Assembly: GCA_019448385.1 (NCBI GenBank)
Contig: JAGTXO010000098.1
Location: forward strand, 1 to 41,159
DNA from: Diacronema lutheri
Taxonomy: Eukaryota > Haptophyta > Pavlovophyceae > Pavlovales > Pavlovaceae
Length of the DNA: 41,159 bases
Direction of reading: 5' to 3'
Numbering within the stretch: the first letter of the stretch is position 1; every line of letters begins with the position of its first letter. The notes under the pieces were generated by a model. That model ran no database searches. It was not told the DNA's origin and saw only the letters and a program-made list of their open reading frames with translations. Shown here one piece after another: positions 31,501-41,159 of this stretch. The position numbers and the translations under genes were made by a program.

Positions 31501-33797
31501 CAGGCGGCCGCGTCGCGCGCGCTCGGCGCGCTCTTCGTGCTCGTCGACGCGGCCGACGCGGCGGGCGACAGCGACGCCGCGCTCGGCGCGCTCGCGGCCG
31601 CGGTCGACGCGACGGAGCTGCGCCCGCCGCCGGCCTTTTGGCGCGCGGGCCGCGCCGCGGCGTACGCACCGCGTCCGCCGCCCCTCGACTCGGCGCGGCC
31701 GCGCTACAACCGGCGCGCGCGCGCACCTAGCCCTCCCGTCGCGGCCGCGCGGCGCAATCTCGCGCGCGCGGTGCGCGAGCTCACGCGCGCCGCGCGCGCT
31801 GAGCGCGAGCGCGCGCCGGCGCCGCGCGGCGCGCGCGGCGGCGTGCTCCACGCGCTGCGCGCGTCGCTCCCCGTGCACGCGCGTGCCGCGCTCGGCACGG
31901 ACGCGGAGCTGCGCGCGGACATCGCCGCGTTCGCGCGCGCGCGCCGCGAGCTGCACAGCCTCACCGACGCCGAGGTGGCGGCGCTCGCGCGCCCGGACGG
32001 GCCGCCGCTGCCCGTGCGGCTCGCGTGCACGGCGGTCGCGCGCGCGCGCGGCGTGACCGTGCTGCTCGACATCGTGCCGCGCGGCGGCGGCGCGCCCGAG
32101 CGGCTCGTGTGCCGCGCCCGTCGCCGCGGCGCCGCCACGCGCACGCCACGGCCGACAGCCGCCGTTATCGCGCGCGCGCCTTGCATAGCGGCGCGCGTTG
32201 GCCACACTGAGCCGGCGCGCGCGTGCGCGGGCGGATCGATCGGGGTCGCGCGCCTCCGTTCAGCGCGCCGCCGCTCTTGGCGTGGGGCGCGGCTCGACGT
32301 GCACACCCGCGAGCGGCTGGCCACACCGGTGCCAGGCCACGTCGTGGCCTGCGCCGCCGCCTCGGCCATCGGCGCGTGCGTCGCTCGCGCGCGGCTTGGG
32401 CTTGCACGGCTGGCGCGCGCGTGGCCCTGCGCCTCCGCTCCACTGGCCGCTGCTGCTGTCGCCTTCGCGCCTGCCGCCGACGGTGTTTTCTGCGCCCCGC
32501 TGGGCGCTCCTGCATCCGCCTTCGCGCCTGCCGCCGACGGTGTTTTCCCCGCCGCACTAGCCGCTGCTGCATCCGCCTTCGCGCCTGCCGCCGATTTTCC
32601 CGCCCCACTAGTTGCTCCTGCACTCGCCTCCGCGCCTGCCACCGACGGCGTTTTCCCCGCCCCGCTAGCCGCTGCCGCTGTCGCGTCCGCGCCTGCCGCC
32701 GCGGGCGCGTCTTCCGCCCCACCAGCCATCGCCGCCGCGCCCGCCGCCAACGCGCGCACCGCCAACGTGCCCGTTGCCAACGAGGCTACCGCCACCGAAC
32801 CAGCCGCCCTTGAGCTTCCCCTCCAACCCGCCAACTCGGCGCTGCTTGCGTGGGCGGGCGACGCGGCTGCGCGCCGGCTGGCCGCCGCCGCCGCGAGCGC
32901 CGGCCTCCCGCAGGCAGAGGTGGAGCGCATCGCCAGCGGCGACATGCTCGCCTCAACCGTCGACGCGTGCTGCGAGGTCGTGCTGCGCGTGCACGGGCAG
33001 GCCGGCGGCGGGCATGTCTGCCACGTGCCGCTCGCCGCGCAACCCGCGGTGTTTCAGGACGACGCCGAGCGCGCCGCGCTGCTGCACCGCCTGCGCAGCG
33101 AGGCGACAACGCAGGCTGTCATCGGCGTGTGGAGCCCGTCGGACGAGCGCGGCGGCGCGGGCGGTGACGACGGCGCGCAGCTCGCCTCCGGCCATTTCAC
33201 CGCGTTGCGCCTTGTGCGCGTCGCGCGCGCGGGCGAGCATCGCTACGACGCGGTGCTCGTCGACACGCTCGCGTCGCCCTGCAGGCGGGCGCTCGTGCTC
33301 GCCAAGGCGATAACTGCCACGCTGCACGCGGCGGGTCTCGACATTTCGCGCGTGCGCCGCGCGCGGCTGCTCGACGAGGCGGCGCAGCGTGGCGCGACGT
33401 GCGGCCTCGCGATAGTGGGCGCGCTCAACGACGCGCTCGCCGCGGCGGGCTGCTCGTCCGCGCCGCGCACGTTCAGCGTGGCGGACATGTACGCTGTCGG
33501 CGAGCGCCTCCGCGTCGCGCTGACCGGCGCGGCCGGCGATCGTGCGCCGGGCGGCGTCTGCGCGGTCACGAGCGCGGTGCGCGGCGGGGGCAGCCCCGAT
33601 GGCGCCGAAACGCCGCCGCAGACGCGCGGCGCCAAGGCCGCCGCTGGCGTCACCGCCGCCGCCACCGCCGCCGCCACGCCGCCGCCGCCCGCGCTGGGCG
33701 CCGCCGCCGCCGCCACCGCCGCCGCCGCCGCTGCTGCCGCCGCCGTGGCCGCGCCGCCACCGCCGCCACCGCCGCCGCCGGCCGGCGACGCGGGCGA

Positions 33798-33870
<73 letters not shown>

Positions 33871-36800
33871 GCCGCGCGCACGTTCTTGAAGCTCGCGCCC
33901 AGGGCGCGCGCGGCCGCCTCGGCGCGTGAGGCGTTGCGCGCCGCGTGTGCGCGCGCGGACGCGGCGGCGTCGTCACACGCGTCGGCGCCGCACGCGCCCG
34001 CCGGTGCGCGCCGCCGGCGGCGCGCGGGCGCAGGCGAGCTGGCGCTCGCGGCTGCGCGCGCGCTCGCCTCGACGGAGCACGGCGATTTGACGGACGACGC
34101 GCTCGAGGCCGCCGTCGAGCAGGAGCTGGGCGACGAGCGCGGCCAACTGCTGCTGTGCACGCGGGGCGCAGCGGCGCAAAGGCCCGCGCTTTGCCGGCTC
34201 CTGAAGCACGCGTGCGCGTCGGCGCGCGCGGCGAAGCGCGCGCAATTCACGGTGTTCGTCGTGCGCGCGGCCACGCGCGGCGAGCGGGGGGGCGCCGCCG
34301 CGAGGCGCGTGGACTCGGTGGTCGAGCTGTCGTGCGCGCTGCACGAAAAGGCGGGCGCGCTCGGCGGCCTCCAGAGCGTCTGTGTGCGTGGCTTTGCCCT
34401 CGAGCGCCGCCGGACACTCGACGGTGGCGCCGAGGCCGGCGCGTCCGCCATCGGCCAGGACGAGCAGGTCGAGGCAGAGGCGGGCGAGGCGTGCGTCGCC
34501 GGCGTGACGATGGCCAAGCAGCTGCGTCAGTTTGCCGAGCAAGCTGCCCGCGACGACGTGCTCTTCCGCGTCGCCGTGTCCGAGGCCGACGCCCACGCCC
34601 GGCTGGCGCGCGTTGCGGGTGACGATGTCGGCGCGTACAGCGTCGTGCTCGCAGTCGCCGGGCTCGTCTGGCTGGCCAAGGCCGACGAGGTTGCGCCGGC
34701 GGCCGCCCGGTCCGCCGCCGCGCCGCCCGCCGCCCCGCCTGCTGCCGCCACGTCCGCCGACGCCGAGCGCGACGCCTCGCCTTCCGACCGCCTGCGCGCG
34801 CTGACGCTCGCCGTGCGAGTCGCGCTCGCGCGCGGCGTGCTGCGCCACCTCCTCGCCGACGCGTCGCCGGGCGCGTCCGCGACCGCTGGCGGTAGTTGCG
34901 CGACGCCCGTCGAGGCGGCCACGTCCGCCGCCGCGCCGCCCGCCACGGGCGTCGTGACGAGTGGCGTCGCGGCGGGCGCTGTGGCGGCCGCACCGGCTGC
35001 TGCGGGCGGTGCGACGGCGGGTGCATCGCCCATCACGCGGCCGGCGAAGCGCGCGCGGCGCACGCTCACCGCCGCTCCAGCCGCCTCGGCCGTTGCGGCC
35101 GCTGGAGGCGCACGCGCGGGCGCACGCGGCGCGGCCGGCGCGCCTCGCGCGCGCGCCGCGCGCGCGCCGGCCGAGTACGTCTGGCTTGCCATCGCGCGCC
35201 GGATGCTGGCGGCGCGACACGCGGCGGCCGCGGGCGGCGACTTTGTCGCGTCGTGCGTCGCCGCGATGCAGGCCGAGTACGGCGACGGCTGTGCCGTCGT
35301 CGTCGGCGACGCGCCTGATGACGCCTTGGTCGAGGCTGCGGCGGCGGCGCTGCTCGAGGGCAAGCACGCGGCGGTGAGCCTCGGCTGCGTCGACCGGCCG
35401 GCGGTGCTCGTCGTGCAGCGCGCCGTGGACGCGCCCACGTCGCGCGTGCACGGGTGGTGCGCGCACGCGGCGGGCGCCGCCGAGTTTGACGAGGGCGCCG
35501 CGCACGGCGTGTTCAACGCGATCGTCGAGCGCGCGTGGGCGCTGCGTCCGGACCCGGCTGACGGCAGCCCGCCGCCCACGCGCACGTGGGAGGTCGAGCA
35601 AATCGCTGGCGACGCGCCCGACCAGGCGGGCGTGGCCGCGCTGCGCGTGCTCTACGCGCTCGTCGCGGCGCACGGCCGCTACCGCTCGGCCGCCGCGCTC
35701 TTTGGCGCGCTCGCGCAGCTGCACGCGCCCGACGCCGCCGGCGCGCGCGCGGAGGTCGTCGCGGCGGCGTGCGCGGTGCCGCACGGCGCGCGGCCGGGCG
35801 CCGCGCCGGCGGCCGCGCGGGACGACGCGAGGGAGCGCGCATGGGAGGGCGCTCAGATCGCCGCGCTCGCCGTCGGCGCGGACGCTGCGCGCAGGCGTGT
35901 CGCGCCCGTGCGCGCGCTCGTCGACGCGCTCGGCACGCCACCGACCTCGGCGATCACGGGCGGGCCGGCGGTCCGGCTCGCGGGCGCGGGCGACGGCGGC
36001 CACGGTGCACGGTGGGTGGGCGGGCAGGCGGCGACGCCCGCCGAGCAGCTGCCGAGGGAGCTGCTGCGCGCCTACCACGAGGCGGTGCTGTGCGTCACGC
36101 CCGGCAGCCTCCAGCTCGGCCCGGCGGCGCTCGACGCGGTCACGCGGCCGCGCGAAAACGACACGCTGGAAGGCCTCCTCGCGCGCGTCAGCTGGCAGTG
36201 CGGCGCGAGGGCGAGCACGTGCGCCATGCTCGCCACGTTTTCCGAGCAGGCGGGCACCGGCTCGCGCGTCGCGCTCAAGGCCCTCCGCACGAGCTCCGAC
36301 CTGACCGGGCTGACGGCGGCTGCGGTCGGGCAGCAGGCGCCGCAGACGCCGCCGCCGCCGCTGCTCGTGATGCTCGGCCGCTGCCCCAGCCCGCTCGTCG
36401 GCGGCGGCCTCTTCCCGCCCGACCGCGCGACGGGCGAGCCGGCGGTGCACGCGGCGACGTCCGAGCTCGCCGTCGAGCTGCTGCGCGACGCGCGCGCGCT
36501 GGCCGGCACGGACGGGCGGCTCGTCGTGCTGTGCCTCGAGGCGTCCAACCCGCTCTGGTTCTGCCCCAAGGTGCGCGAGCTCGAGCTGCCGCGGACGCGG
36601 TCGGACGGCGTGCGCGCGTCCGGCTGCACCTGCCCTGCGACGTGCAGCGATGCGCGCGGCGCGGCGGGTGGCGCTGCCCGCGGCGCATCGACGCGGCCGG
36701 CGGCGCGCGCGATCAACAAGGCGGTGCTCGACCACTTCGTCGCGCTTTTCGGCCGCGAGGGCTTCGCGACCTTTGAGTTTGCGGGCGGCGGCGAGGCGAG

Positions 36801-39800
36801 CTGGCTGTGCGACAGCGCGGCCGGCACGACGACCGTCGCGGCGTGCGCGTCGCTGCCGCCGCGCATGGGCGATGGGCAGCTGGCCATCCGGCGGCACACG
36901 CTCGGCACGGGCGCCGACGCGCCGGCGCACGCCGTCGTCTCGCTCCGCGTCGCGCACGTGAGCCACGCCATCCGCCGCGCGGCGGACGACGGCGGCGCGC
37001 GCGCCGAGCGGATGGCGCGCGCCGCGCGCGCGTTTTGCGATGTGGCGGCCGCGCTGCGCGTCGACGCGATCCTGGCGGAGGTGCCCGAGGACCGCCCGAC
37101 GGGCACGCCCTTCCTTGGCGGGCTGCTCGAGTTTTGGAACAAACGCCACGGGAGCTCGACGGCGCCAGCCACGCTCGCGCTCGGAGACGTGCGCGAGGTG
37201 GCCAAGCGGACGGCCGACGCAGCGGCCGGCCGAGCGGACGAGGTCCCTGCGGCTGGCCGTCCGCAGGTCGCGGCGCGCGCGTGCGCTGGCGCGATTGGCG
37301 GCGGCGCGGGCGCGGCGGGCGCCTCGGACGCTGCGCCCCGTGCACTGGCGGGCGCGTCGGGTGCGCGCACGGACGGCGGCCCTGCCGACGCACCGCGCCA
37401 GCTGGAGAGCCGCTACGGCGAGGCGAGCAAGCTCGACCTACCCCAAGATTCCACTACGGGCTGCGTCCTCGACGCTCGCGAGGCCCAGGACCGCGCGCGC
37501 GTGCCTGCTGCGCCCGACGGCACAGCGCTGCGCCGCGTGCTCGACGCCGTCGGCGCGGGCGCGCCCGCGCAGCGCAGCCCGCGCTGGCACGACGAGCGAT
37601 GGGAGGAGGTCACGGGCAGCAAGGTTGGCGACGTCGTGAACGACAACGCCGGCGTCGCGCACGAGACGCTCACCGACGAGTACGTGCACCGGCGGCGGCG
37701 CGAGGTGCGGACCAAGGCGACGACCGCGGGCATCCTCGGCGAGGCCGTCGCGCTGCGCAAGCTGGCGGCCGCGTACGGCATCACCGTCGTGTGCAACCTG
37801 CCGATGGTGCGTGCGGACCCGCACGACAAGAGCGCGCCGTTCGCCTTCTCGCCGGACGGGCTCGCGATCCTCCCCGAAAACAACGAGCAGGTCCTCGTCG
37901 AGGTGAAGACGCTCACCAAGGCGGGCGCCACGGCGCACGAGGACGGGCCGCCGCAGCCGCACCGCGATCAGCTGCAGCTCGGCATGCACGTCCTCGGCGT
38001 GAGCAAAGCGCTCTACGTGCAGTACCTCAGGCACGAGGACCGGATCGTCGTGCACGTCGTGACGCGCGGCGCCGGCTGGCTTGCATTCGCGCAGCCGAGG
38101 GTGCAGGCCTTCTGGGCGCGCGTCGTCGAGCGGCGCGCGCGGCTCGAGCGCGCGCGCGCCGACCACCCGGCTGCGAGCCGGCGGCACCGGCGGCAGCAGA
38201 CGCCGGCCGGGCCGCCGCTCGTGCTCGCGCTGGACGGGCGCATCCCCGCCGCGCGCGCCGCCGCGCTGCACGCCGTCGCGCACGGCACCGCGAGCGCGGC
38301 GGCGGTGACGGCGGCGGCGGCGACGGGCGACGCGACGGCGTTGCAAGACGCGATCGCGGCGCTGCGCGCGCCCGTCGGCAATGCGGCGATCGCCAGCGCA
38401 GCGCGTGCGGAGGGCGCGGCCGTCGAGCGGGCGATCGCGTACCTCGGGCAGCCGGCGGGCGACGCCGCCGCCCGCGGCACGGCCGAGGCGGCCGAGGAGG
38501 AGAGGACGGTCGACGCCGACATCTGCGCGTTGCTGCACCAGCTCGGCGCGAGCGTGGCGCACGTGCACGTCGAGGACGCGGATTGCGTCACGCGTGAGCA
38601 CTGGGGCGAGGCGGTGCTCGCTGCAGCGGACGACCCGTCGAGCGCCCCCGCCATTTCGAGCGTCATCGTCGCGCACATCGTGCGCCTCGCCGGCTTTGGC
38701 GTCGAGCTCCCGCAGTCGATTCGCGTCGCCCCCAGCACGGCCGACTGGCACGAGGGCTGGCTCGACGTGCAGTGCGTGCTGCTGCGCACGCGCCGGCGCG
38801 GGCGGCGCGACGACGACTTTGTGGCCGTCGTCAGGCGCGGTGGGCGCTGGTTTGCGTGCGAGCCCGGCCGCGCGCGGCGGCTGCAGTGGCGGTCGGTCCT
38901 ACGCCGCGCGCGCGGCGGCGTCGACGGGACCGGCGAGGAGGCGTTCGCGATCGTCTACGTGCGGCGCGGCGACGCGGCCGGCGACGCGGCTGGCGACGCG
39001 CAGGCCGCACGGGCGCGCGGCGGGCGCGCGCGCAGGCGCACGCGCGGCGGCACGCGCAAGCGCAAGCGCGGCGCCTCCGCCGGGCTCGAGGCGGCCGCGC
39101 CCGCCGGCGCGCCGGCGGGCGCTGCTCACCGCCCGCCCGCCAGGCGTGCCACGGTCGCCGCGCGCACCACGCGCTCTGTGACCGACGCGCGGCACTCGGC
39201 GCCTGCCGCCACGGTTGCACCTGTCTTCGACTGGCGCGCCGGCCGCCCGCCCCCTGCCGCCGCCGCCGCCGCCAAGCGCGGCCAGGCGCTCGAGCCGGGG
39301 CAGTTCGCGCGGCCGCGTGGGCGCGCGCCATGGGGCAAGGTCTGGGACAGAGTCTCGGGTGCGTGGGCGGACAAGCCGACTGGTGCTGCCGTCGCCGCCG
39401 CGCCGCCGCCGCTGCCGCCCGCCGCCGCGCCGCCGCCCGCCGCCGCGCCGCCGCCCACCGCCGCGCCGCCGCCCGTCGCCGCGCCGCCGCCCGCCGTCGC
39501 GCCGCCGCCCGCCGCCGCGCCGCCGCCGCCGCCGCCACCGGCGGCGCTCGGCCGCCGGCAGCACGTCGGCGCGGGCGGCAGCGCGGCGGGCCGGCGGCTC
39601 GCGGCCATCGCACGGCGGCAGCGCGGCGTGCGCGCGCCGCCGCCCGCCGCGCGCTTCCTCGCCACGCTGCCGCCACCGCCACGCGACGGCCTCGCGCGCA
39701 CGAGCAAGCAGGCGCGCGCGAGGCGCAACGCGGACGGACGGCCGGCGCACGCGCGCGCGGCCAACGCGCGCGCCTTCTACCGCGGCGTGGAGCTCGGCGT

Positions 39801-41159
39801 GCACGCGACGCGCGCCATCGTCGACGCGCGCCACGCCGACCTGCCGCAGGCCGTCTTCGTGGCGGAGGCGCGGGCGATCGTCGCGCGCTCCGCCGGCGGC
39901 GGCGCGCTGCTCGCGCCGGACGACGTGCGCGACCTGTGCGACGCGCAGACGGACGCCGATCGCGCTGCGATCTGGGCGTCGGTGGGCGCGCACGAGGCGA
40001 CGCGCATCTTCGCGCTCGTCACGCGCAACGCGAGCTTGGCGGGCGCGGCGCTGCTCGTGCTGCACACGCCGGCGGGCGCGCCGGCGCGCGCGCTCGGGCT
40101 CGTGGCGACGCGCTCGCGCGCGCCGTCGACGGGCGCGCCGCGCGACGCGCACAGGGCGCTGGTGCAGCGGTTGGACGTGCTGATGGACGCGATCGCCGCG
40201 GCGCGAGGCGCGTCGCCGCTCGAGCTCGAGCTCGCGCTCGCGCCCGAGCCGCAGAGCGCGTGCAACGCGCGTGCGGCCGCGCTGCTCTGCCTGCAGGCCG
40301 TCGCGGACGCGAGCGGCCGTCCCGCCGCTGAGGACGCGCTGGCCGCGCTCGACGACGCGCGCGGCATCGACCGGCACTGCCACGCCGTCCGGCAGCAGAT
40401 CGAGGCGAAGCTCGCGTGGCGGCGCGCCGACGGCGCCGTCGGCGTTGACGGCGCCGACGGCGCGCCCGCGCTCGCGCCTGCCGCCGCACCGCCGGCGTGC
40501 GCGCCGGCGCACGCTGCCGGCGAGGCGGCGGTCGACCAGGCGATCGTCACGCGGGTGCGCGACGCGCTGCGCGCGTGGGCGACGACTGGCACCGCGCCCA
40601 GCGCGGCGGTGCTCGACGACGCCTGCGCCGCGTACACGGCCCGCGCACGCGCGCGCAAGGACGCGCGCACGGCGCTGGGCCCGACGCGCGCGGCCGAGCT
40701 GCTCGCCGCGGCCGCGCGCGGCGGAGCCGACGGGGCGGATGCCGCGCGCCGCGCTGCTCGGCGGCACGCCGCGCCTGCTCGTCGTGCTCCTCTGCGTGCC
40801 CGTCGCCGCGCCGTCCGGCGAGCCGCCGCGCCCGGTCGGGCTGCTCGTCGCCGACCGGCCGACGGACGACTCGCGCCCGGCCGCGCTCGTGCGCTACGAC
40901 TTTGCGCCGCTCGACGCGGACGTGGCCGTCGCGGTCGGCGCGCATGCCGTCGCGCTGGCCAGTGCGATCTGGCCGCTGCTCGCGGCCGAGGGGGAGCCGC
41001 GGCCATCGCCCGTCGTGCGCTCGCAGCCGCGCGGCGGCGACGATGGCGCGCGTGCGCTCGCAACGTTCGCGTGCCTCGACGCGCTGATGACCGCCAGCGT
41101 CGGCGCGCACGGCCTCGCGGGCGGCGCGGGCATGCTGCCCGCGCTGGTCGCGCGAGGCG
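25542..41159 (+). CDS. Giant multidomain protein: Ulp1-like proteases, YqaJ-like nuclease and degenerate DUB-like modules (3' end outside window)
   Basis: Exon 1 (25542-29216) codes 1,225 residues. An intron (29217-29349, donor GTAGGC, acceptor GCGCAG) switches frame, and exon 2 stays open without a stop to about 40,735. Coiled-coil sequence runs across the junction, supporting the splice. Module A is Ulp1/C48-like, with His105-Trp, Asp132, Gln173 and Cys178/179. Residues 1094-1120 form a membrane helix. Module B has His2507, Asp2530, Gln2571 and Cys2576 (QRGATCGLA). A YqaJ-type PD-(D/E)XK core follows at about 3969-4148: SPDG (Asp4061), EVK (Glu4076, Lys4078) and QLQ (4099-4101). A Josephin-like module lies near 4279-4440. 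Long Ala/Pro linkers separate the modules. Near 40,735 the coding frame shifts by one and another Ulp1-like module continues to the edge. The start is the first ATG after a CTGCAG that could itself be an acceptor, so further 5' exons are possible. Confidence 0.75.
29217..29349 (+). other. Intron of the giant gene with (GC)n tract
   Basis: This 133-bp intron is bounded by TGG|GTAGGC and CGCGCAG|GGGCGC. A GC dinucleotide run lies at about 29225-29250. Without removal, the frame of exon 1 becomes Arg/Cys-rich and stops at 29561, whereas the frame of exon 2 is blocked by the TAG at 29218-29220. Confidence 0.7.
32440..32705 (+). repeat. Imperfect ~45-60-bp tandem repeats in the giant gene
   Basis: Five imperfect copies code units around (A/S)APAADGVFPAPL, forming an Ala/Pro-rich linker before protease module B. 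Confidence 0.75.
33797..33868 (+). repeat. (GCC)n tract coding a poly-alanine run
   Basis: About 23 consecutive GCC codons within a 300-bp Ala/Pro-rich linker between module B and the next domain of the giant gene. Confidence 0.9.
39403..39543 (+). repeat. Repeats coding (AAPPP)n linker
   Basis: About nine 15-bp units of the GCCGCCGCGCCGCCG type code an Ala-Pro linker between the Josephin-like module and the last Ulp1-like modules of the giant gene. Confidence 0.85.

Noticed and set aside
34000-35700. Two further Ulp1-like modules in the giant gene (around GEACVAGVTM and DAPDQAGVAALRV)
   Set aside because: The Gln-Cys spacing and the His/Asp positions do not fit. They may be extreme relatives, but I cannot support the claim.
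33973-37149. 1,058-codon minus-strand ORF
   Set aside because: It is Arg/Ala-rich antisense of the giant gene. The plus strand carries coherent domains and catalytic motifs.
39780-40320. Another Ulp1-like module ending PEPQSACNARAAALL
   Set aside because: Only a Gln and a nearby Cys are suggestive. The Asp and His cannot be placed at family spacing.

Overview
This window is nuclear DNA of a very GC-rich single-celled eukaryote. The genes have GT-AG introns (usual donor GTGCG or GTGAG), and long poly(C) runs on the sense strand act as polypyrimidine tracts. Products include a GCK-III/MST-type kinase, a fungal/plant-type homoserine dehydrogenase, an R2R3-MYB factor and RI-type leucine-rich repeats. 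Together these suggest a microalga, most likely a haptophyte; the taxonomic call is an inference from style, not from a marker gene. No rRNA, tRNA or CRISPR was seen.

Left part (1-14,120): ordinary host genes. In order they are the 5' end of an MST-like protein kinase (-), a GcvH-like protein without its lipoyl lysine (-), a six-exon homoserine dehydrogenase (+), a very large low-complexity R2R3-MYB protein (-), an LRR/coiled-coil protein (+, divergent from MYB), and a putative multi-pass membrane protein (-) with a TATA/CCAAT promoter.

Middle part (14,120-25,540): an accessory region with signs of mobile-element activity. It holds a frameshifted pseudogene, a 313-bp MITE-like element with 85-bp terminal inverted repeats, an orphan membrane-protein exon, and a broken gene in which a DUF5871-like (viral ssDNA-binding-type) domain is fused to a Pif1/Helitron-type helicase. 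Hairpins follow the helicase, then an intact four-exon ubiquitin-specific protease gene, then a poorly resolved minus-strand gene region marked by poly(G) runs.

Right part (25,542 to the window end): one giant plus-strand gene. A 133-bp intron joins a 1,225-codon first exon to a second exon whose frame stays open for about 11.4 kb, so the product exceeds 5,100 residues and runs off the window. It contains two Ulp1/C48-type cysteine-protease modules with complete His/Asp/Gln/Cys sets, at least one more whose Cys is replaced by Asp, a YqaJ-type PD-(D/E)XK nuclease core, a degenerate Josephin-like module, a possible OTU-like module, one transmembrane segment and long Ala/Pro-rich linkers. The nearby USP gene and the viral-type replication gene raise the possibility of a large mobile or virus-derived element built around ubiquitin/SUMO-like proteolysis. 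That link is inference. The giant gene is the most unusual object in the window.
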